Of a stretch of 62,500 bases of DNA, positions 1 to 14,060 are shown piece after piece. This DNA comes from Neocallimastix lanati (nom. inval.). Its lineage: Eukaryota > Neocallimastigomycota > Neocallimastigomycetes > Neocallimastigales > Neocallimastigaceae. The stretch lies in assembly GCA_016946835.1 (NCBI GenBank), contig JACVTC010000020.1, positions 1,167,501-1,230,000 on the forward strand, written 5' to 3'. The notes under the pieces were generated by a model. The model was not told the origin of the DNA. It saw nothing but the letters and a program-made list of their open reading frames with translations, and did no database searches. Both the position numbers and the translations under genes were made by a program. How positions within the stretch are numbered: the first letter of the stretch is position 1; the number at the start of each line of letters is the position of its first letter.

Positions 1-1573
1 AGTTAGCACCAAATTTACATTCGATAGCATATGTATTATTGGCAGCACCATTAGCTGTAAATTCCTTGGTATTATTCTTAATGCTCTTTTTAGATTGAGA
101 AGAATTACTAGTAATAGAAGCTATGCTTTCACGCTTTGATAATTTCTTTTGAACAGTATGTTTAGTAGTTTCACTAACTTCTATACTACTTTCACTCTTC
201 TTCTTATTCTTCTTATTTAATTGACTTTGTGGAATAGCAGGATGAATATAGAGACATTCATCACCATATGGACAATTATTTAAATTTGGACAAAGTTCCT
301 TTGGATGCCAGAATTTACATTCATTACCACGATTACAATTTGGCCAGTACGTACAACGAACAGCTTTAGATTGTTCCGGAGTAACAGTAGAAGTATTAAT
401 ATTTGTAGCTGATGTTTTATTTACCTTTTGGAAAGTTTTACTTGGATATTGAATGAAAGTAGGATTAGCTGAATGATGAAATGATGGAGCAGAACTTGCG
501 TTAGAAGCATTACTGTCACGTCTGAAAGACTTTTTCTTATCCAAACCATTACTATTTATTGAAGCATTACTTTGCTTTTTATTAAGAGTTTTTTCATAAG
601 CATTTTGAACTGCATCAGCATGTGACTTCATCTTCTTTTGAACTTGATTAGCAACATCTAATTGCGTAGCATGACGAGTGAGATTACGTTTGACATAACT
701 GTGACGATCTTCACTTTTAATTGGGGTGAAACGACCAGATTTACCTTCCTTAATACGAATAAATGATCTTCTCTTAGGAACCTCTGGTTTTTTTTCTTCT
801 TCTTTTGGTTCTTCAGTATCTTTTTCAACCTCAGTTTTAGGTTCTTGTTCATCATCACTTTCCTTACTTTGCAATTCTGGAACATCATCAGAAGCATCAG
901 AATCAGCATCTTCTTCTACGTTTTCTCCAGTAATTTTAGTTTTTTCTTCTTCAAGTTCAACTGTATTACCTTCTTCGTTCTTACTAAATTCTTTATCTTC
1001 TTCATCATCTTCTTCAGTAACGTCTTCAATTGGTGCGGTATTAGTTTGATGATCATACGTTTGAGCTTCAGTAGCAGGTTCAGTATCAGCTTCTGTTAAT
1101 GGAGACTCTTCTTGACTTTGTTGAGTACGTAATGAAGATATTACACTAGTATAACCAAAAAGCCAATCAACAAAAGTTTTATTACGTCTTTCATCTAATT
1201 TAGAATACTTTTCAAGTTCAGAAATAACTTCCTCTTTTGAATGACCATTAACCAACATTTCTGTAAATTTAATTGAAAGTTCATCTGCATTATCAATTCC
1301 ATTACTATTTAATTTAGACTTAACAGCGCTCTTTAATTTTTTTTTTTTTTTTTTTTTTATAAAATATTATTAGAATATACATTATCTTCCTTTTTTTTGT
1401 TTTGTTTTATTTCATTTTAAATAAAAATTTTAAAAAATATTATAATAATTTATTCTTGATTCTTTAAATAAAAACGAATAAAAAAATAAAATAAAATATA
1501 ATAAATTTTTACAACTTACAGTAATTTTATTTTGTATTCTTTGTCTAGAATCTTCACTATAAACAGTTTCCAT
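1..1573 (-). CDS. Nab2/ZC3H14-like CCCH zinc-finger poly(A) RNA-binding protein (C-terminus beyond window)
   Basis: The family binds poly(A) tails in the nucleus and acts in poly(A) length control, mRNP packaging and export. Exon 1 (1573-1520) starts with METVYSEDS and ends at a GTAAGT donor. The 189-bp intron (1519-1331) carries a long A tract and ends TTAAAG. Exon 2 runs from 1330 off the left edge, and the join is phase 0. About 461 residues are visible. Residues 1-75 are a short helical segment resembling the PWI-like fold of Nab2/ZC3H14 (motif FTEMLVNGHSKEEVISEL). An acidic Glu/Asp region and a basic Ser/Asn linker follow. Two tandem CX5CX5CX3H fingers lie at about 343-380 (C..YWPNC..GNEC.FWHP, then CPNLNNCPYGDECLYIHP), and a third begins (ECKFGAN) where the window stops. 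The finger spacing and the N-terminal helix domain together argue for Nab2/ZC3H14 rather than a Tis11 or Cth2 protein. The number of remaining fingers is unknown. Confidence 0.82.
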
Positions 1574-2811
1574 GTTAATATGATAATGTATTTAAGATAA
1601 ATTGAATATGATTATTTCTAAAATATATAAATAAAACTGAATTATATTATCTTTTAATGCAATTTTATCTTGAAAAATATTTTTGAGAATATTTCTTGTG
1701 ATTATATTTTAAATACTTTCAGAGATATAAAATAAATAATTCAATAAGTAATTTTTTATTTTTATTATTTTAATCTTGAACTTTTATTTTATAATTATAA
1801 ATTGTATTATTATTTTATATATTATCTTATAAAAATTCCTCTTTACTTTAAGTATTTAAAACTTTGTATAGAATATAAAATTATTATATAATCTAATTAA
1901 TTTAATTATTAGATTTTTAATATACTTTTTAGCTTTTATATTTTTGTAATGATTAATTGTTTAAACAGAAAACTTTAAGAATATGTTATTTTTTTTTTTT
2001 TTTTTTATTTTTTATTTTTTTATTAAATAAATATCTTTAAAATAATAAATATTGTTGAAATATATATATTAAAAGCAAAACTTTTAAATTTTACAATAAT
2101 AAAATTAAAATTTTATTAAAAAAAATAAAAAAAAAAGTTATAAAATTATTATTTTATATTTATTTAAAAGGTCTCTTAATTTTTTTTTTTTTTTATTGAT
2201 ATTTTTAATTACTCTAAATTAAATAATATACTCAAATATATAAAGCATATTTATGTCCTATATATAATATTTTATTTATATATATTATATTAATTTATAT
2301 ATAAATATAATAAAAAATTTTTTTAAATAATTGAACATTTACAAAGAAAATTAATTCTTTATATTCTGTCTTATTTAAAGGTTATATATTAATAATATAT
2401 ACATAATATATATTCAATATTATAATAGTAAATAGAACTTATTATAAATAATATTAATATAAATAATATATTAATATAATATACATACAATATATGAAAT
2501 AATTAAAAAAAGCATTCATTTCCATTTCAAAAATTAATAAATTAATTTAATTATACATATACAAATTAATATTTTACAGCAATATTAGTTATATATTATA
2601 TATTATATATTATATTTATAAAAGTATGTACAAAACCTATATCATTTTGTTATTTTCATATACAAATACTTTTAGTAATATATTGAAACTTTATGCTTTC
2701 TATTCATTATAAAATTATTGAATATATATAATCAATTTTTATTTTTAAATAGATTTTATTTATTGAATATTATAATTATACTTTTTCATGATAGTACTGA
2801 ATGATATGCTT
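1574..2811. other. AT-rich intergenic region, no gene seen
   Basis: The stretch lies upstream of the Nab2-like gene. It is almost pure A/T with short T runs (for example near 1990 and 2180). No coding frame with normal amino-acid composition, and no tRNA or other RNA fold, is visible. Part of it must hold the promoter of the Nab2-like gene, but no discrete motif stands out. Confidence 0.6.
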
Positions 2812-3248
2812 TAATAATAAATAATAAATAATGAATTAATAAATAAATAAATAAATAAACAAATAAAAAATAAATAATATATAATAAATAATAAGTAATA
2901 AATAATAAATAATGAATTAATAAATAAATAAATAAATAAATAAACAAATAAAAAATAAATAATATATAATAAATAATAAGTAATAAATAATAAATAATAA
3001 ATAATAAATAATAAATAAATAAATAAATAAATAAATAATAAATAAATAAATAATAAATAATAAATAATAAATAATAAATAATAAATAATAAATAATAAAT
3101 AATAAATAATAAATAATAAATAATAAATAATAAATAATAAATAATAAATAATAAGTAATAAATAATAAATAATAAATAATAAATAATAAGTAATAAATAA
3201 TAAATAATAAATAATAAATAATAAATAATAAATAATAAGTAATAAATA
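2812..3248. repeat. Heptanucleotide array (TAAATAA)n
   Basis: About 435 bp of the 7-bp unit TAAATAA (complement TTATTTA), with interspersed TAAATA slips and three related blocks of TGAATTAATAAATAAA type at the start. Because 7 and 3 share no factor and the unit contains no stop on one strand, every minus-strand frame stays open and encodes an Ile/Leu/Tyr/Phe heptad. These frames are artefacts, not genes. Confidence 0.9.
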
Positions 3249-5867
3249 ATTGAATATTTTATAATAAAAAAATAATTGATTATAATAATGGTAAAAATAA
3301 AAATAGTAATAATAACGAAAAGAATAAATAGCAATAAATAATAATAATAATAATAATAATAACTTTTGATTATATTTTTTATAATAAATTATTATTTTAA
3401 AAATTTTAGTAGAATTCAAGAAATAAAGGACATTTTGTCATTAAAAGATCAAAAATAAATGACATTTTCTGAATTACTTTATATCAGAATATCTCATCTA
3501 ATGACGATATTAACAATAATTATTAAAAAAGATACATGTTGGTAAATAAATAATTAATATTATTGTGATTTATAAAAAAAGTATTAAAAAATAACAGAAG
3601 GTCTAATCTTATACTAAAATATTAGATTTTTTTATAGTGGTAAATAAATTTTTTTTTAAAAAAATATAATACAAATTAATAAATAATATATATCACATTG
3701 GATTAATTATTAAATAACATTAGCTCTATATAATAATAACTTATCTGAAATAACCAAAATCTTTAGGTCTTGATATAAAAGTCTTTGCATGCATAGAATA
3801 TAGTAAATAAAAAAAAAAAAGTTAATATATTTAGTACATTAAAGCAAATATTAATCTATAAGCAATTCAACTTTATTAATATTAATATTTATATAATTTA
3901 AAAAAAAATAATCATATAAAAAAAAATAATCATATAAAAAAAAATAAAAAATAATCATATAAAAAAAAATAAATTTTATTATTATTAATAAATAAATAAT
4001 TTATACAGAAAAATTTTTTCTTCCTTTTATAGAAATGAATATAAATAATTAATATATAATAATAGAGTTTTAATATATAATATAATATATTAAAGATAAT
4101 TTTGTTTTAAATAAAATAAGCATTAATTTTAATTATAAGTTAAAAAAAAAAAAAAAAAAAAAAAAACAGAAATATCAATGATACAATATATTATTAATTT
4201 AATAATTATAAAAAGTATTCCTTTTCAGGTAATTACTTAATTATTATTATGTCAAAATATAAAAGATTATCCATATTAATATTTTATTTATTATTATTTA
4301 TTATTTATTATTATTATTATTATTTATTATTTATGATTTATGATTTATTATTTATTATTTATTGTTTATTATCTTATTATTATTATTATTTATGTTATTA
4401 TGATTATGATTATGATTATGAATTATGATTATTATTTAATAATATTAATATTTATTATTTATTATTCATTATTTACTTATTTACTTATTTATTATTTATT
4501 ATTAAAACTTCAATTCATTATTATTAATATTATAGATTTAATTACTTAAAATTATTCCAAATAATAAAACATTATATTTTGAAAATATTAAATAAAAGAA
4601 AAAAGATAGTAATTAGAATAATTAGATAGACTTAATAATTATTCTATCTTTTTGTATTTATTAATAACTGATAATTAAAAACAAAATTTGTATATTATTA
4701 ATGATAATTAATAGTTAAGTATCAAATTTAATAATAAAAAATAATTAATTTTAATATAAAGGTTGATAATAATTAATATTAATAATACTACTAATTATCA
4801 TTTGTTAATAACTGCTCAACTAATTGAATATTGTTAGAAACTATCTTTTTTTTTTTTTTTTTAATATAAATTAGTTATTAATTAGTTCATTTTTAACTTT
4901 TTATAGTCTTTTTACTATTAAAATTTATCTATCAAATAAATTTATATTATACATTCATTTTTTTTTTAGACAGGGAAGAGAATACACTTCCATAATTATA
5001 CATTCATTATAGTTCTTTTTTAAAATAAATATTTGATATTTATTTATATGTACTCTTTCTTTCTTTATTTATTTATTTATATATTTTATTTTAAACTAAT
5101 AATAATTAAATAAAACAATATTCTTCTAATTGTTATGGACTTCATATTTAAAAAAAATTGATTACCTTAAAACTAATTCATATATTATAATATATTATAA
5201 TATATAATATATTTAAATTTAATTAAAAATTAAGATAAAAATAAAAAAAAAATTAAACTCTCAAAACTTTAAAAGATATATAAATTGATACTGTTAAATT
5301 ATTGGCTAAAAAAATAAAAATAAATATAAAAAAAACTTTAAAAAAATTTTATTCTAATTATATATACTATATATTAGAATATAAATAGATATATCTAAAA
5401 TTATAACAGAGAAGATAAAAAATTTAAATAAAATAAAAAAAAAAAAAAGAGAGACCTCGAGTAAAAAAAATAAAAATAAAAAAAGAAAGAGAAAAACTGA
5501 AAAGAAATTATATTTAATATGTAATAATTATTCTATCAATAAAGGTATTTATTATTTTTTATGTTCCTTTTTTCGTTTCATTATAAATCCTTAATATATT
5601 CAAATAATTTTACTGAATCCTAAATATGAAAAAAAATTATATGATTAAATGAATGAAATCTTTACTTTATTATCAATTTCCATAAGTTAAAACAGATTAA
5701 GCCTTTTTTTTTTTTAATTAATAATTTGTAAAAATAAAAAATTATATATTATAATTTATTATAATATATTTATATATTTATTTTATTATTTTAAAAATAA
5801 AGTATGTATATAACTGATAATAGTTAAAATATGAATTCTTTAATATATTTAATATATTAATTCTATT
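3249..5867. other. AT-rich intergenic region with degenerate heptamer tract
   Basis: No coding potential was seen. Notable pieces are a four-fold repeat of an A8-TAATCATATA unit (about 3900-3970), a degenerate TTATTTA tract (about 4275-4510), poly(A) at 4144-4166 and an imperfect hairpin near 4605-4655 built on AAAAGATAG / CTATCTTTT. The rest is simple A/T sequence. Confidence 0.6.
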
Positions 5868-6074
5868 TATTATTTATTATTTATTATTCATTATTTATTA
5901 TTTATTATTTATTATTTATTATTTATTATTTATTATTCAATTATTTATTATTTATTATTTATTATTTATTTTTTATTATTTATTATTTATTATTTATTTT
6001 TTATTATTCATTATTCATTATTCATTATTCATTATTCATTATTTATTATTTATTATTTATTATTTATTATTTTT
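5868..6074. repeat. Heptanucleotide array (TTATTTA)n
   Basis: About 205 bp of TTATTTA units with TTATTCA and TTATTTT variants. It ends abruptly at the complex-sequence island starting near 6080. Same unit as the arrays at 2.8 and 45.8 kb. Confidence 0.85.
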
Positions 6075-6079
6075 GAACA

Positions 6080-6620
6080 AATAATTAACTTTCCTGGTGG
6101 TTAGTACTTATAGGTTAACGCATTTAATGTTTCAGGATTGACACAGAGTATGCCTTCTTAATTTATATGGATTATTTTCTCCCGAACCTAAGTTTTCCCT
6201 ATAAATAAAGTTAGAAGTTCGCTCACCATGGTAAGTACACATTATTTCGGACTATACTCAGTCTTGATGAAAAGTATGGAAGTCTCCTAAATTTAGTTCA
6301 AGCCACATTTTCACACATATAACATAATTTATATAACAGATGAGTATCAGTGCTACACTTGCTTTGAAATTAAGAAATGAGGGTCGACGTGGAACTTGTA
6401 CTGGTATAGTCAATTAGAAACTACTGTGGCTGTATAATATATTATATATGCTTGTGGTGACCCATATATATTGAATACTACACGGTACTAAGTTTTACTC
6501 ACAATATATATAAATATATATATGATATTATATAAACGAAGTGCGCCGTATATATATGTAGATATATACAAAAGTCTATAAAAAAAATTGAACATGAACG
6601 GTAGTTTAATGTTTTATTTT
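6080..6620 (+). other. Complex-sequence island, possibly a decayed tRNA-derived element
   Basis: About 540 bp of markedly higher complexity and G+C than its surroundings, directly abutting a heptamer array. Near its start it reads GTGGTTAGTAC, resembling a pol III A box, followed about 35 bp later by TTTCAGGATTGACAC, a poor B-box match. This is the layout expected of a tRNA-like head. A short open stretch near 6345-6410 encodes a basic peptide (SATLALKLRNEGRRGTC). No known family was recognised. It could equally be a remnant of a decayed coding transposon. Confidence 0.25.
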
Positions 6621-8081
6621 TTTTTTTTTTTTAACTAATTAGGAAAATGAAATAAATAAATAAACTTTGATATTCTATAAATTTTTTTCCTTTTTTATAA
6701 TATAGATAACTCATATATTAGAATTAATTTATAAAGCTTATTAATTTTTTTTATTTCCACCAAGAATAATAATAACAATAATAGTGATGATAAAATAAAA
6801 AAAAAAAAAAAACAGTTCTGAAGTTTCAAGTTTAGTGGAAAGAAAAACTTTGCATTAACCAATAAAAATCTTCCATTTAAAAAAAGTTTGATATAAGAAA
6901 GTTAAAACATTAGAAAAACTAGGAATTGCCGTTACATTACATTACCCTAAATTTGGTTATTACATTTCAATATTACGTATACATTTTGTTGTTTTGATTC
7001 CATTATGTACAATCCATGTTTAGAAAATTAATTAATTCATAAATATTTCTATCCTTTTAATTATTCTGAGTTAAAAAAAAAATTAAAATAAAATATTTAA
7101 TTATATATTTTAATATTTCCTTTTATGTTAAATTAATTATTATATTAAAAATAAAATTTTGAAATAATAATTATAACAAAATATTAATTATAAAAAAAAT
7201 ATTAATAATAAAAAAATATTAATTATAAAAAAATATTAATTATAAAAAAATATTAATTATAAAAAAATATTAATAATCAAAACAAACATATTAATTATAA
7301 AAAACTATTAATTATTAAGAAATTTATAAATTTTCATTAATAAAATAGCATCATTAAAAAAAAATAATATATATATATTTTTTTAATAATAAAATTAAAA
7401 TATGAATACTATTTTATTAAATAATTTAAATATAATTTATTGCTTTTTTATTCAAATTGAAGAATAAAATACAAATTAATATATAACTTTAAAATTTATT
7501 GCAAACTCTAAATGACTTCTATTCTTATTTTTTTAATATATAATAAAAATGATCATAAAGTCAATTATTAATAAATAATAATAAAATAAAATTAAAAAAT
7601 TTAAAATCAAAAGCCGATTATTAACATTATTAACTATATTACAATGACATGACAATTAATTTTTATTTTTATCATAGGAACTATTAATTCCTTAACTGAA
7701 AAAGAAATTAATTTACTATTATTCTGTATATTTAATTGATTCAATGATACAAATAAAATATAATAAAGGTAACAATTTAATTTATTATATTTAAAAAAAA
7801 AAAAAACTTGTTAAATTTTTATTAAATATATATATGATATGAAAAAAGAAAATAATAATTATATTTTGATCCAAAAAAAAAAAAAAGGATTATTATTTCT
7901 AGTAAATTAAAAATTATTTTACCACCAGTTATTTAAGATTAGCAATATGATTTCATTAAATGAGACCTGAAATCATTTAAAATATATTAAAATACATATT
8001 CATTCCATAAATTTATAATATTCTTAAAAATTTATTTTTTTATTAACAAATATATAAAAATACTTTTGTGACATTAAAATA

Positions 8082-8112
<31 letters not shown>

Positions 8113-8204
8113 TAATTAAAATAATAGAAATAATAAAAAATTTAAATTAAACTTTTTTAATTTATGAATTGATAAGACTCACAATTATTTTGATTTCTTT
8201 GATT

Positions 8205-8250
<46 letters not shown>

Positions 8251-8798
8251 AAACTAAAATAAAGAATTATTATAATGATAAAAAAATATAATTAAATTAT
8301 ATTATTTATTTAATATTTTTTTTTTTTTTTTTTTTTTTTTTGAATTCAATAAAACATTTATTATTTTTATTGTTCTACATATTATATTATTTATTATTTT
8401 TATTGTTCTACATATTATATTATTTATTATTTTTACAATATTATTTTAAATATGTAGTGTATATAATAAATGATTCATCGAACTTATTTAAATAAAAAAG
8501 AATAATTATCGATCTAAAGCAAACTATAATTGATAATCCTAATTAAGATATAATGTAAAAAAAAAATTTAATTATTTCATTCCATAAATATTTTTAATTA
8601 TAGCTATTAATAAAGTATAAGAACTTTAAATATTATATAGATGTGACGATTTCATACATATTAGCAAATTATATAGTATATTATGATAATTTATCATAAT
8701 AAAGTATAAGTCACATTAATAACCTAATTAATAAGTTAAATTATCATGTTTTAAATGAAATCATTCATGAACGTTCTTTCATCCTTATTAATTTTGAT

Positions 8799-8853
<55 letters not shown>

Positions 8854-9028
8854 TATATTTGTTCTGTTGTTTATTTGTTCTTTTTTTTCATTTATACTTT
8901 TGTAAATTTGTTTCGTTAGTTCGTTTCTTTAATTTTTGTTCTTTAGTTGATTTTTTCATAAAATTTACCTCTACCTATGTTTTTCATTCACTTCATGATA
9001 TTGTTATTATTCTTTCTTCTTCTTCTTC

Positions 9029-9083
<55 letters not shown>

Positions 9084-9195
9084 AGTTATTACTATTATTA
9101 TTAAAGTTATTATTATTAGTATTACTGTTATTAAATATGTATATTTTATCAATATTCATTTTCTTTATCGTTTACATTTTTATTTTTATTCTCAC
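6621..9195. other. AT-rich intergenic region with simple repeats
   Basis: No gene seen. Contents: an 18-bp tandem repeat of AAAAAAATATTAATTAT type with about six copies (7185-7310); long T runs (8208-8246, 8319-8341 and about 8793-8850); a direct duplication of a roughly 42-bp unit containing TTATTGTTCTACATATTAT (about 8350-8440); and a (TTA)n microsatellite (about 9033-9081). The segment 6820-7030 has slightly higher complexity but no recognisable product. Confidence 0.55.
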
Positions 9196-9199
9196 TAAC

Positions 9200-10470
9200 A
9201 AGTATACAACTTTATTCATAACTCTTAACCCTTTCTCTATTGACGAAGGTTTCCTTCAATAATGATTCTCAACATGAAAGGTCTAGATTTAAAAAGATTC
9301 TCTAGATCTACTTATTCTCTTCTTTCTAATTTCCAATAACATGAAAGATTAAGTAGGTAATGTCCTTTTTATTTTTAGAAAATTAACTCAATCAGTTTGA
9401 TAAATATTACGAAGAACTTGTTTCTGATATCAGTAAGAGGTCTCGTCACAATCTTGATAAGAATTATTAGAGAGATATATTTAGATAATTTTTCTTCCTC
9501 AACAGAAACTTTTATATATTAATCAAGCCAATAATCAATGATAGAAATAAATTTCACACTATTCTTTTAATGAAAAAATAAAATAATTAGGTATTAGGGT
9601 ACTCCTTCTATGCTATATGCTCCATGATGGCTCTAATATCACATCAACTATGCTCCTTACACCTAGTTAGTTAATACATGTAAAATTTTTCAATTTAATT
9701 TTTTTAATTTTATTAATTTTTTTTTTTTTTATTTTTTTTTTTTTTTTGATACTAAGAATACTACCTCATTAAAATAGGTAGAATCTAATCAAAATTAAAT
9801 ACTTTTTCCTATTGGACGATTGGGCATAAAAAATTTTTTTTGTTCTATTTATTCATTTTTTATTAAAAATTTGAGATGATGATTTCTATGATGAATGAAA
9901 CTCTCTACTCAGCTTCTTTATTGTTTCTCTTCATTCCTATGAAAGAAGACCTTTTATATTGTAATATTTATTGTGGTGGTATTTCACTCAGTAAATGTAA
10001 GACTGAAAAAAAAAAATTCAGAATATACAGAAATTAAATATAAGGATAAACACCCTTAAAACAATTGGAAAAAAAAAATTTTTTTTTAATGGAATATGAC
10101 TTTTATACAGAAATACAAGAGATTATATCAGGAAAATATACGAGGTTCAAGTTTGGTTTTAAAAAAAATATATAATTACTTATCATTTTAATTTATTTAC
10201 AATTTCTTTTTTTTTTTTTTTTTTAATGGTTTGGCATTCTATGTTCAAATTTAAATTTGATGTGAAGATTTACATTAAGATTATTTTTATGTCAATAGAA
10301 TATATAACATGCTGTCGTTGTTGTGATGATAGTAACGACGTATCTAGTATTATATATTAGATACTTTTATATCTTAAATTTGACAAATTTAGACAATAAT
10401 TCATTCAATTTATTGATGAAAAAATTTTTATTATTATTTATTTTTCTCTGATTGTTCATGAGAAATTTCT
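9200..10470 (+). mobile_element. Decayed non-LTR retrotransposon (LINE) fragment, plus strand
   Basis: The translation is broken by stops, yet LINE-like pieces appear in the right order. Around 9377-9470 the plus strand reads LNQFDKYYEELVSDISKRSR, like the linker between endonuclease and reverse transcriptase. Around 9877-10003 it reads FIPMKEDLLYCNIYCGGISL, which matches the RT block 'P..KKGD...NNYRGISL' of LINE reverse transcriptases. Downstream, a block starting in a T tract (10207-10470) is homologous, in reverse complement, to 32340-32640 beside the second LINE. The copy is 5'-truncated or too decayed to read, and no catalytic FADD box is visible. Non-functional. Confidence 0.5.
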
Positions 10471-11889
<1,419 letters not shown>

Positions 11890-13872
11890 TTAACTCCAAA
11901 TCTTGGAACAAACTTCTTGGATTCTATTACATTCTTGACTTTGACTTTCAGAGTATGGCTTAGCCCAACACTCTCTAGCTTCACTGTAACACTTTTCGGA
12001 CATCTTATTCTTACAGTCCCAGTCATCTGAACCACAGCTTGTGTAATCACTACTTCCTGTGTTTGAAGATTGAGTGGGTTGGGCATTACCATTGTTTGGA
12101 AGGGTCTTGGCACTACCACCTGAAGAAGCTGGAAGGGTCTTAGTATTACCAGTGTTTGGAAGAGTCTTAGCACTACCACCTGAAGAAGCTGGAAGGGTCT
12201 TAGCATTACCAGTGTTTGGAAGGGTCTTAGCACTACCACCTGAAGTAACTGGAAGAGTCTTGGCACCACCACCTGAAGTAACTGGAAGGGTCTTAGCATT
12301 ACCAGTGTTTGGAAGTGTCTTAGCATTACCACCTGAAGTAACTGGAAGTGTCTTAGCACTACCACCTGAAGTAACTGGAAGTGTCTTAGCACTACCACCT
12401 GAAGAAGCTGGAAGGGTCTTGGTATTATCAGTGTTTGGAAGAGTCTTAGCATTACCACCTGAGGAAGCTGGAAGGGTCTTGGTATTACCAGTGTTTGGAA
12501 GAGTCTTAGCACTACCACCTGAAGTAACTGGAAGGGTCTTAGCATTACCAGTGTTTGGAAGAGTCTTAGCATTACCAGTGTTTGGAAGTGTCTTAGCATT
12601 ACCAGTGTTTGGAAGTGTCTTAGCACTACCACCTGAAGAAGCTGGAAGGGTCTTAGCATTACCAGTGTTTGGAAGTGTCTTAACATTACCACCTGAAGAA
12701 GCTGGAAGGGTCTTAGCATTACCAGTGTTTGGAAGAGTCTTTGCATTACCACCTGAAGTAACTGGAAGGGTCTTAGCGTTACCAGAAGAAGCAGAGTTCA
12801 CTGGAAGAGTTTTAGAATTACCAGAAGAAGCAGAGTTCACTGGAAGAGTCTTTGAACTACCAGTGTTTGGAAGAGTCTTAGCATTACCACCTGTGGAAGC
12901 TGGAAGTGTTTTGGCATTACCACCTGAAGAAGCTGGAAGGGTCTTGGTATTACCAGTGTTTGGAAGTGTCTTAGCATTACCACCTGAAGAAACTGGAAGG
13001 GTCTTGGTATTACCAGTGTTAGGAAGAGTCTTGGCATTACCACCTGAAGAAGCTGGAAGGGTCTTGGTATTACCAGTGTTTGGAAGTGTCTTAGCATTAC
13101 CACCTGAAGAAACTGGAAGGGTCTTGGTATTACCAGTGTTAGGAAGAGTCTTGGCATTACCACCTGAAGAAGCTGGAAAGGTCTTGGTATTACCAGTGTT
13201 AGGAAGAGTCTTGGCATTACCACCTGTGGAAGCTGGAAGTGTCTTTGCACTACCACCTGAGGAAACTGGAAGGGTTTTAGTATTACCAGTGTTTGGAAGT
13301 GTCTTAGCATTACCACCTGAAGAAACTGGAAGGGTCTTTGTATTACCAGTGTTTGGAAGTGTCTTAGCATTACCACCTGAAGAAACTGGAAGGGTCTTTG
13401 TATTACCAGTGTTTGGAAGAGTCTTAGCATTACCACCTGAAGAAACTGGAAGGGTCTTGGTATTACCAGTGTTTGGAAGTGTCTTAGCATTACCACCTGA
13501 AGAAACTGGAAGGGTCTTAGAATTACCTGTGTTTGGAAGTGTCTTAGCATTACCACCTGAAGAAGCTGGAAGGGTCTTAGAATTACCTGTGTTTGAAGGA
13601 GTATTATCATTACCACCTGAAGAACCTCCACCTTGAGCAGGATTACCATTGTAAGTCCATATTTCACTACATAAATTGTTTAAAGCAGTACATTCTTGTT
13701 GAACAGATTCACTGTATGGTTTTTGCCAGCACTCATTAGCAGCTTGTTGACATTTTGAAGCTTGTTCTTGTTTACAAGAATAATCATCACTACCACAAAC
13801 AAGATATGGGTTATCAGCTTTCGCTAAACCAGCAATTAATACCAAAGCAGAACAAAAGATCAGAGATTTCAT
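11890..13872 (-). CDS. Secreted six-cysteine-bracketed KTLP repeat protein (paralog A)
   Basis: Single-exon gene, 660 aa, TAA stop. Residues 1-19 are a signal peptide (hydrophobic core, AKA/DN cleavage), so the product should enter the secretory pathway. Residues 26-70 and 613-657 hold two copies of one cysteine module with identical spacing CX6CX7CX6CX12CX6C, beginning CGSDD and ending in S(E/K)IW. Between them lie about 540 residues of tandem repeat built from alternating 9- and 11-residue units carrying the core KTLP (NTG-(N/S)-(A/T)-KTLP and (V/A)(S/T)SGGNA-KTLP), about 60 bp per pair at DNA level. The shaft is rich in Thr/Ser/Gly/Asn/Pro and could be O-glycosylated. No GPI signal, transmembrane segment or catalytic domain is visible. 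The ATG directly follows an A tract. A second gene of the same plan lies 3.7 kb away on the same strand. The function is not recognised; a cell-wall or extracellular matrix role is inference. The modules do not resemble the CBM10-type fungal dockerin. Confidence 0.88.
   Translation of the reverse strand: MKSLIFCSALVLIAGLAKADNPYLVCGSDDYSCKQEQASKCQQAANECWQKPYSESVQQECTALNNLCSEIWTYNGNPAQGGGSSGGNDNTPSNTGNSKTLPASSGGNAKTLPNTGNSKTLPVSSGGNAKTLPNTGNTKTLPVSSGGNAKTLPNTGNTKTLPVSSGGNAKTLPNTGNTKTLPVSSGGNAKTLPNTGNTKTLPVSSGGSAKTLPASTGGNAKTLPNTGNTKTFPASSGGNAKTLPNTGNTKTLPVSSGGNAKTLPNTGNTKTLPASSGGNAKTLPNTGNTKTLPVSSGGNAKTLPNTGNTKTLPASSGGNAKTLPASTGGNAKTLPNTGSSKTLPVNSASSGNSKTLPVNSASSGNAKTLPVTSGGNAKTLPNTGNAKTLPASSGGNVKTLPNTGNAKTLPASSGGSAKTLPNTGNAKTLPNTGNAKTLPNTGNAKTLPVTSGGSAKTLPNTGNTKTLPASSGGNAKTLPNTDNTKTLPASSGGSAKTLPVTSGGSAKTLPVTSGGNAKTLPNTGNAKTLPVTSGGGAKTLPVTSGGSAKTLPNTGNAKTLPASSGGSAKTLPNTGNTKTLPASSGGSAKTLPNNGNAQPTQSSNTGSSDYTSCGSDDWDCKNKMSEKCYSEARECWAKPYSESQSQECNRIQEVCSKIWS
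12074..13600 (-). repeat. Intragenic tandem repeat, about 60-bp unit
   Basis: The DNA repeat encodes the KTLP shaft of paralog A. The most regular part (about 12900-13600) has 60-bp register. Irregular 33-bp insertions (a unit with an NSASSGN linker, repeated twice near 12790-12845) and T/A third-position changes mark sub-families. Plus-strand frames also stay open through the array, but their Val/Leu/Pro repeats are shadows. Confidence 0.9.
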
Positions 13873-14060
13873 TTTTTTTTTTTTTTTTTATCTTTTGATT
13901 AACAAAAAATAAATTTATAATGATTGGGTTTTTAATTAATATTTTTCTTTTTAAATTATTTTACAATAAGATTATTATTTCACTTTTTTTAACAAATTAA
14001 AAAAAAAAAAAAAAAGATTTTGTTTTTTATTTATTCTATTTTTTAATTAATTTAATATCA

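Noticed and set aside
2786-3419. Minus-strand open frames of 182 and 202 aa rich in Ile, Leu, Tyr and Phe
   Set aside because: Encoded by the TTATTTA heptamer array, which lacks stops in all phases of one strand. The same holds for 45742-46207.
4605-4655. Hairpin as a possible structured RNA or terminator
   Set aside because: Imperfect A/T-only pairing of a kind expected by chance in this composition.
12074-13636. Long plus-strand open frame (520 aa, Val/Leu/Pro repeats) opposite the first repeat protein
   Set aside because: It is a by-product of a stop-free repeat whose length is a multiple of three. It has no signal peptide or non-repeat domain, whereas the minus frame has both. The same applies to the other overlapping minus-strand frames at 11883-12752 and 12837-13667.
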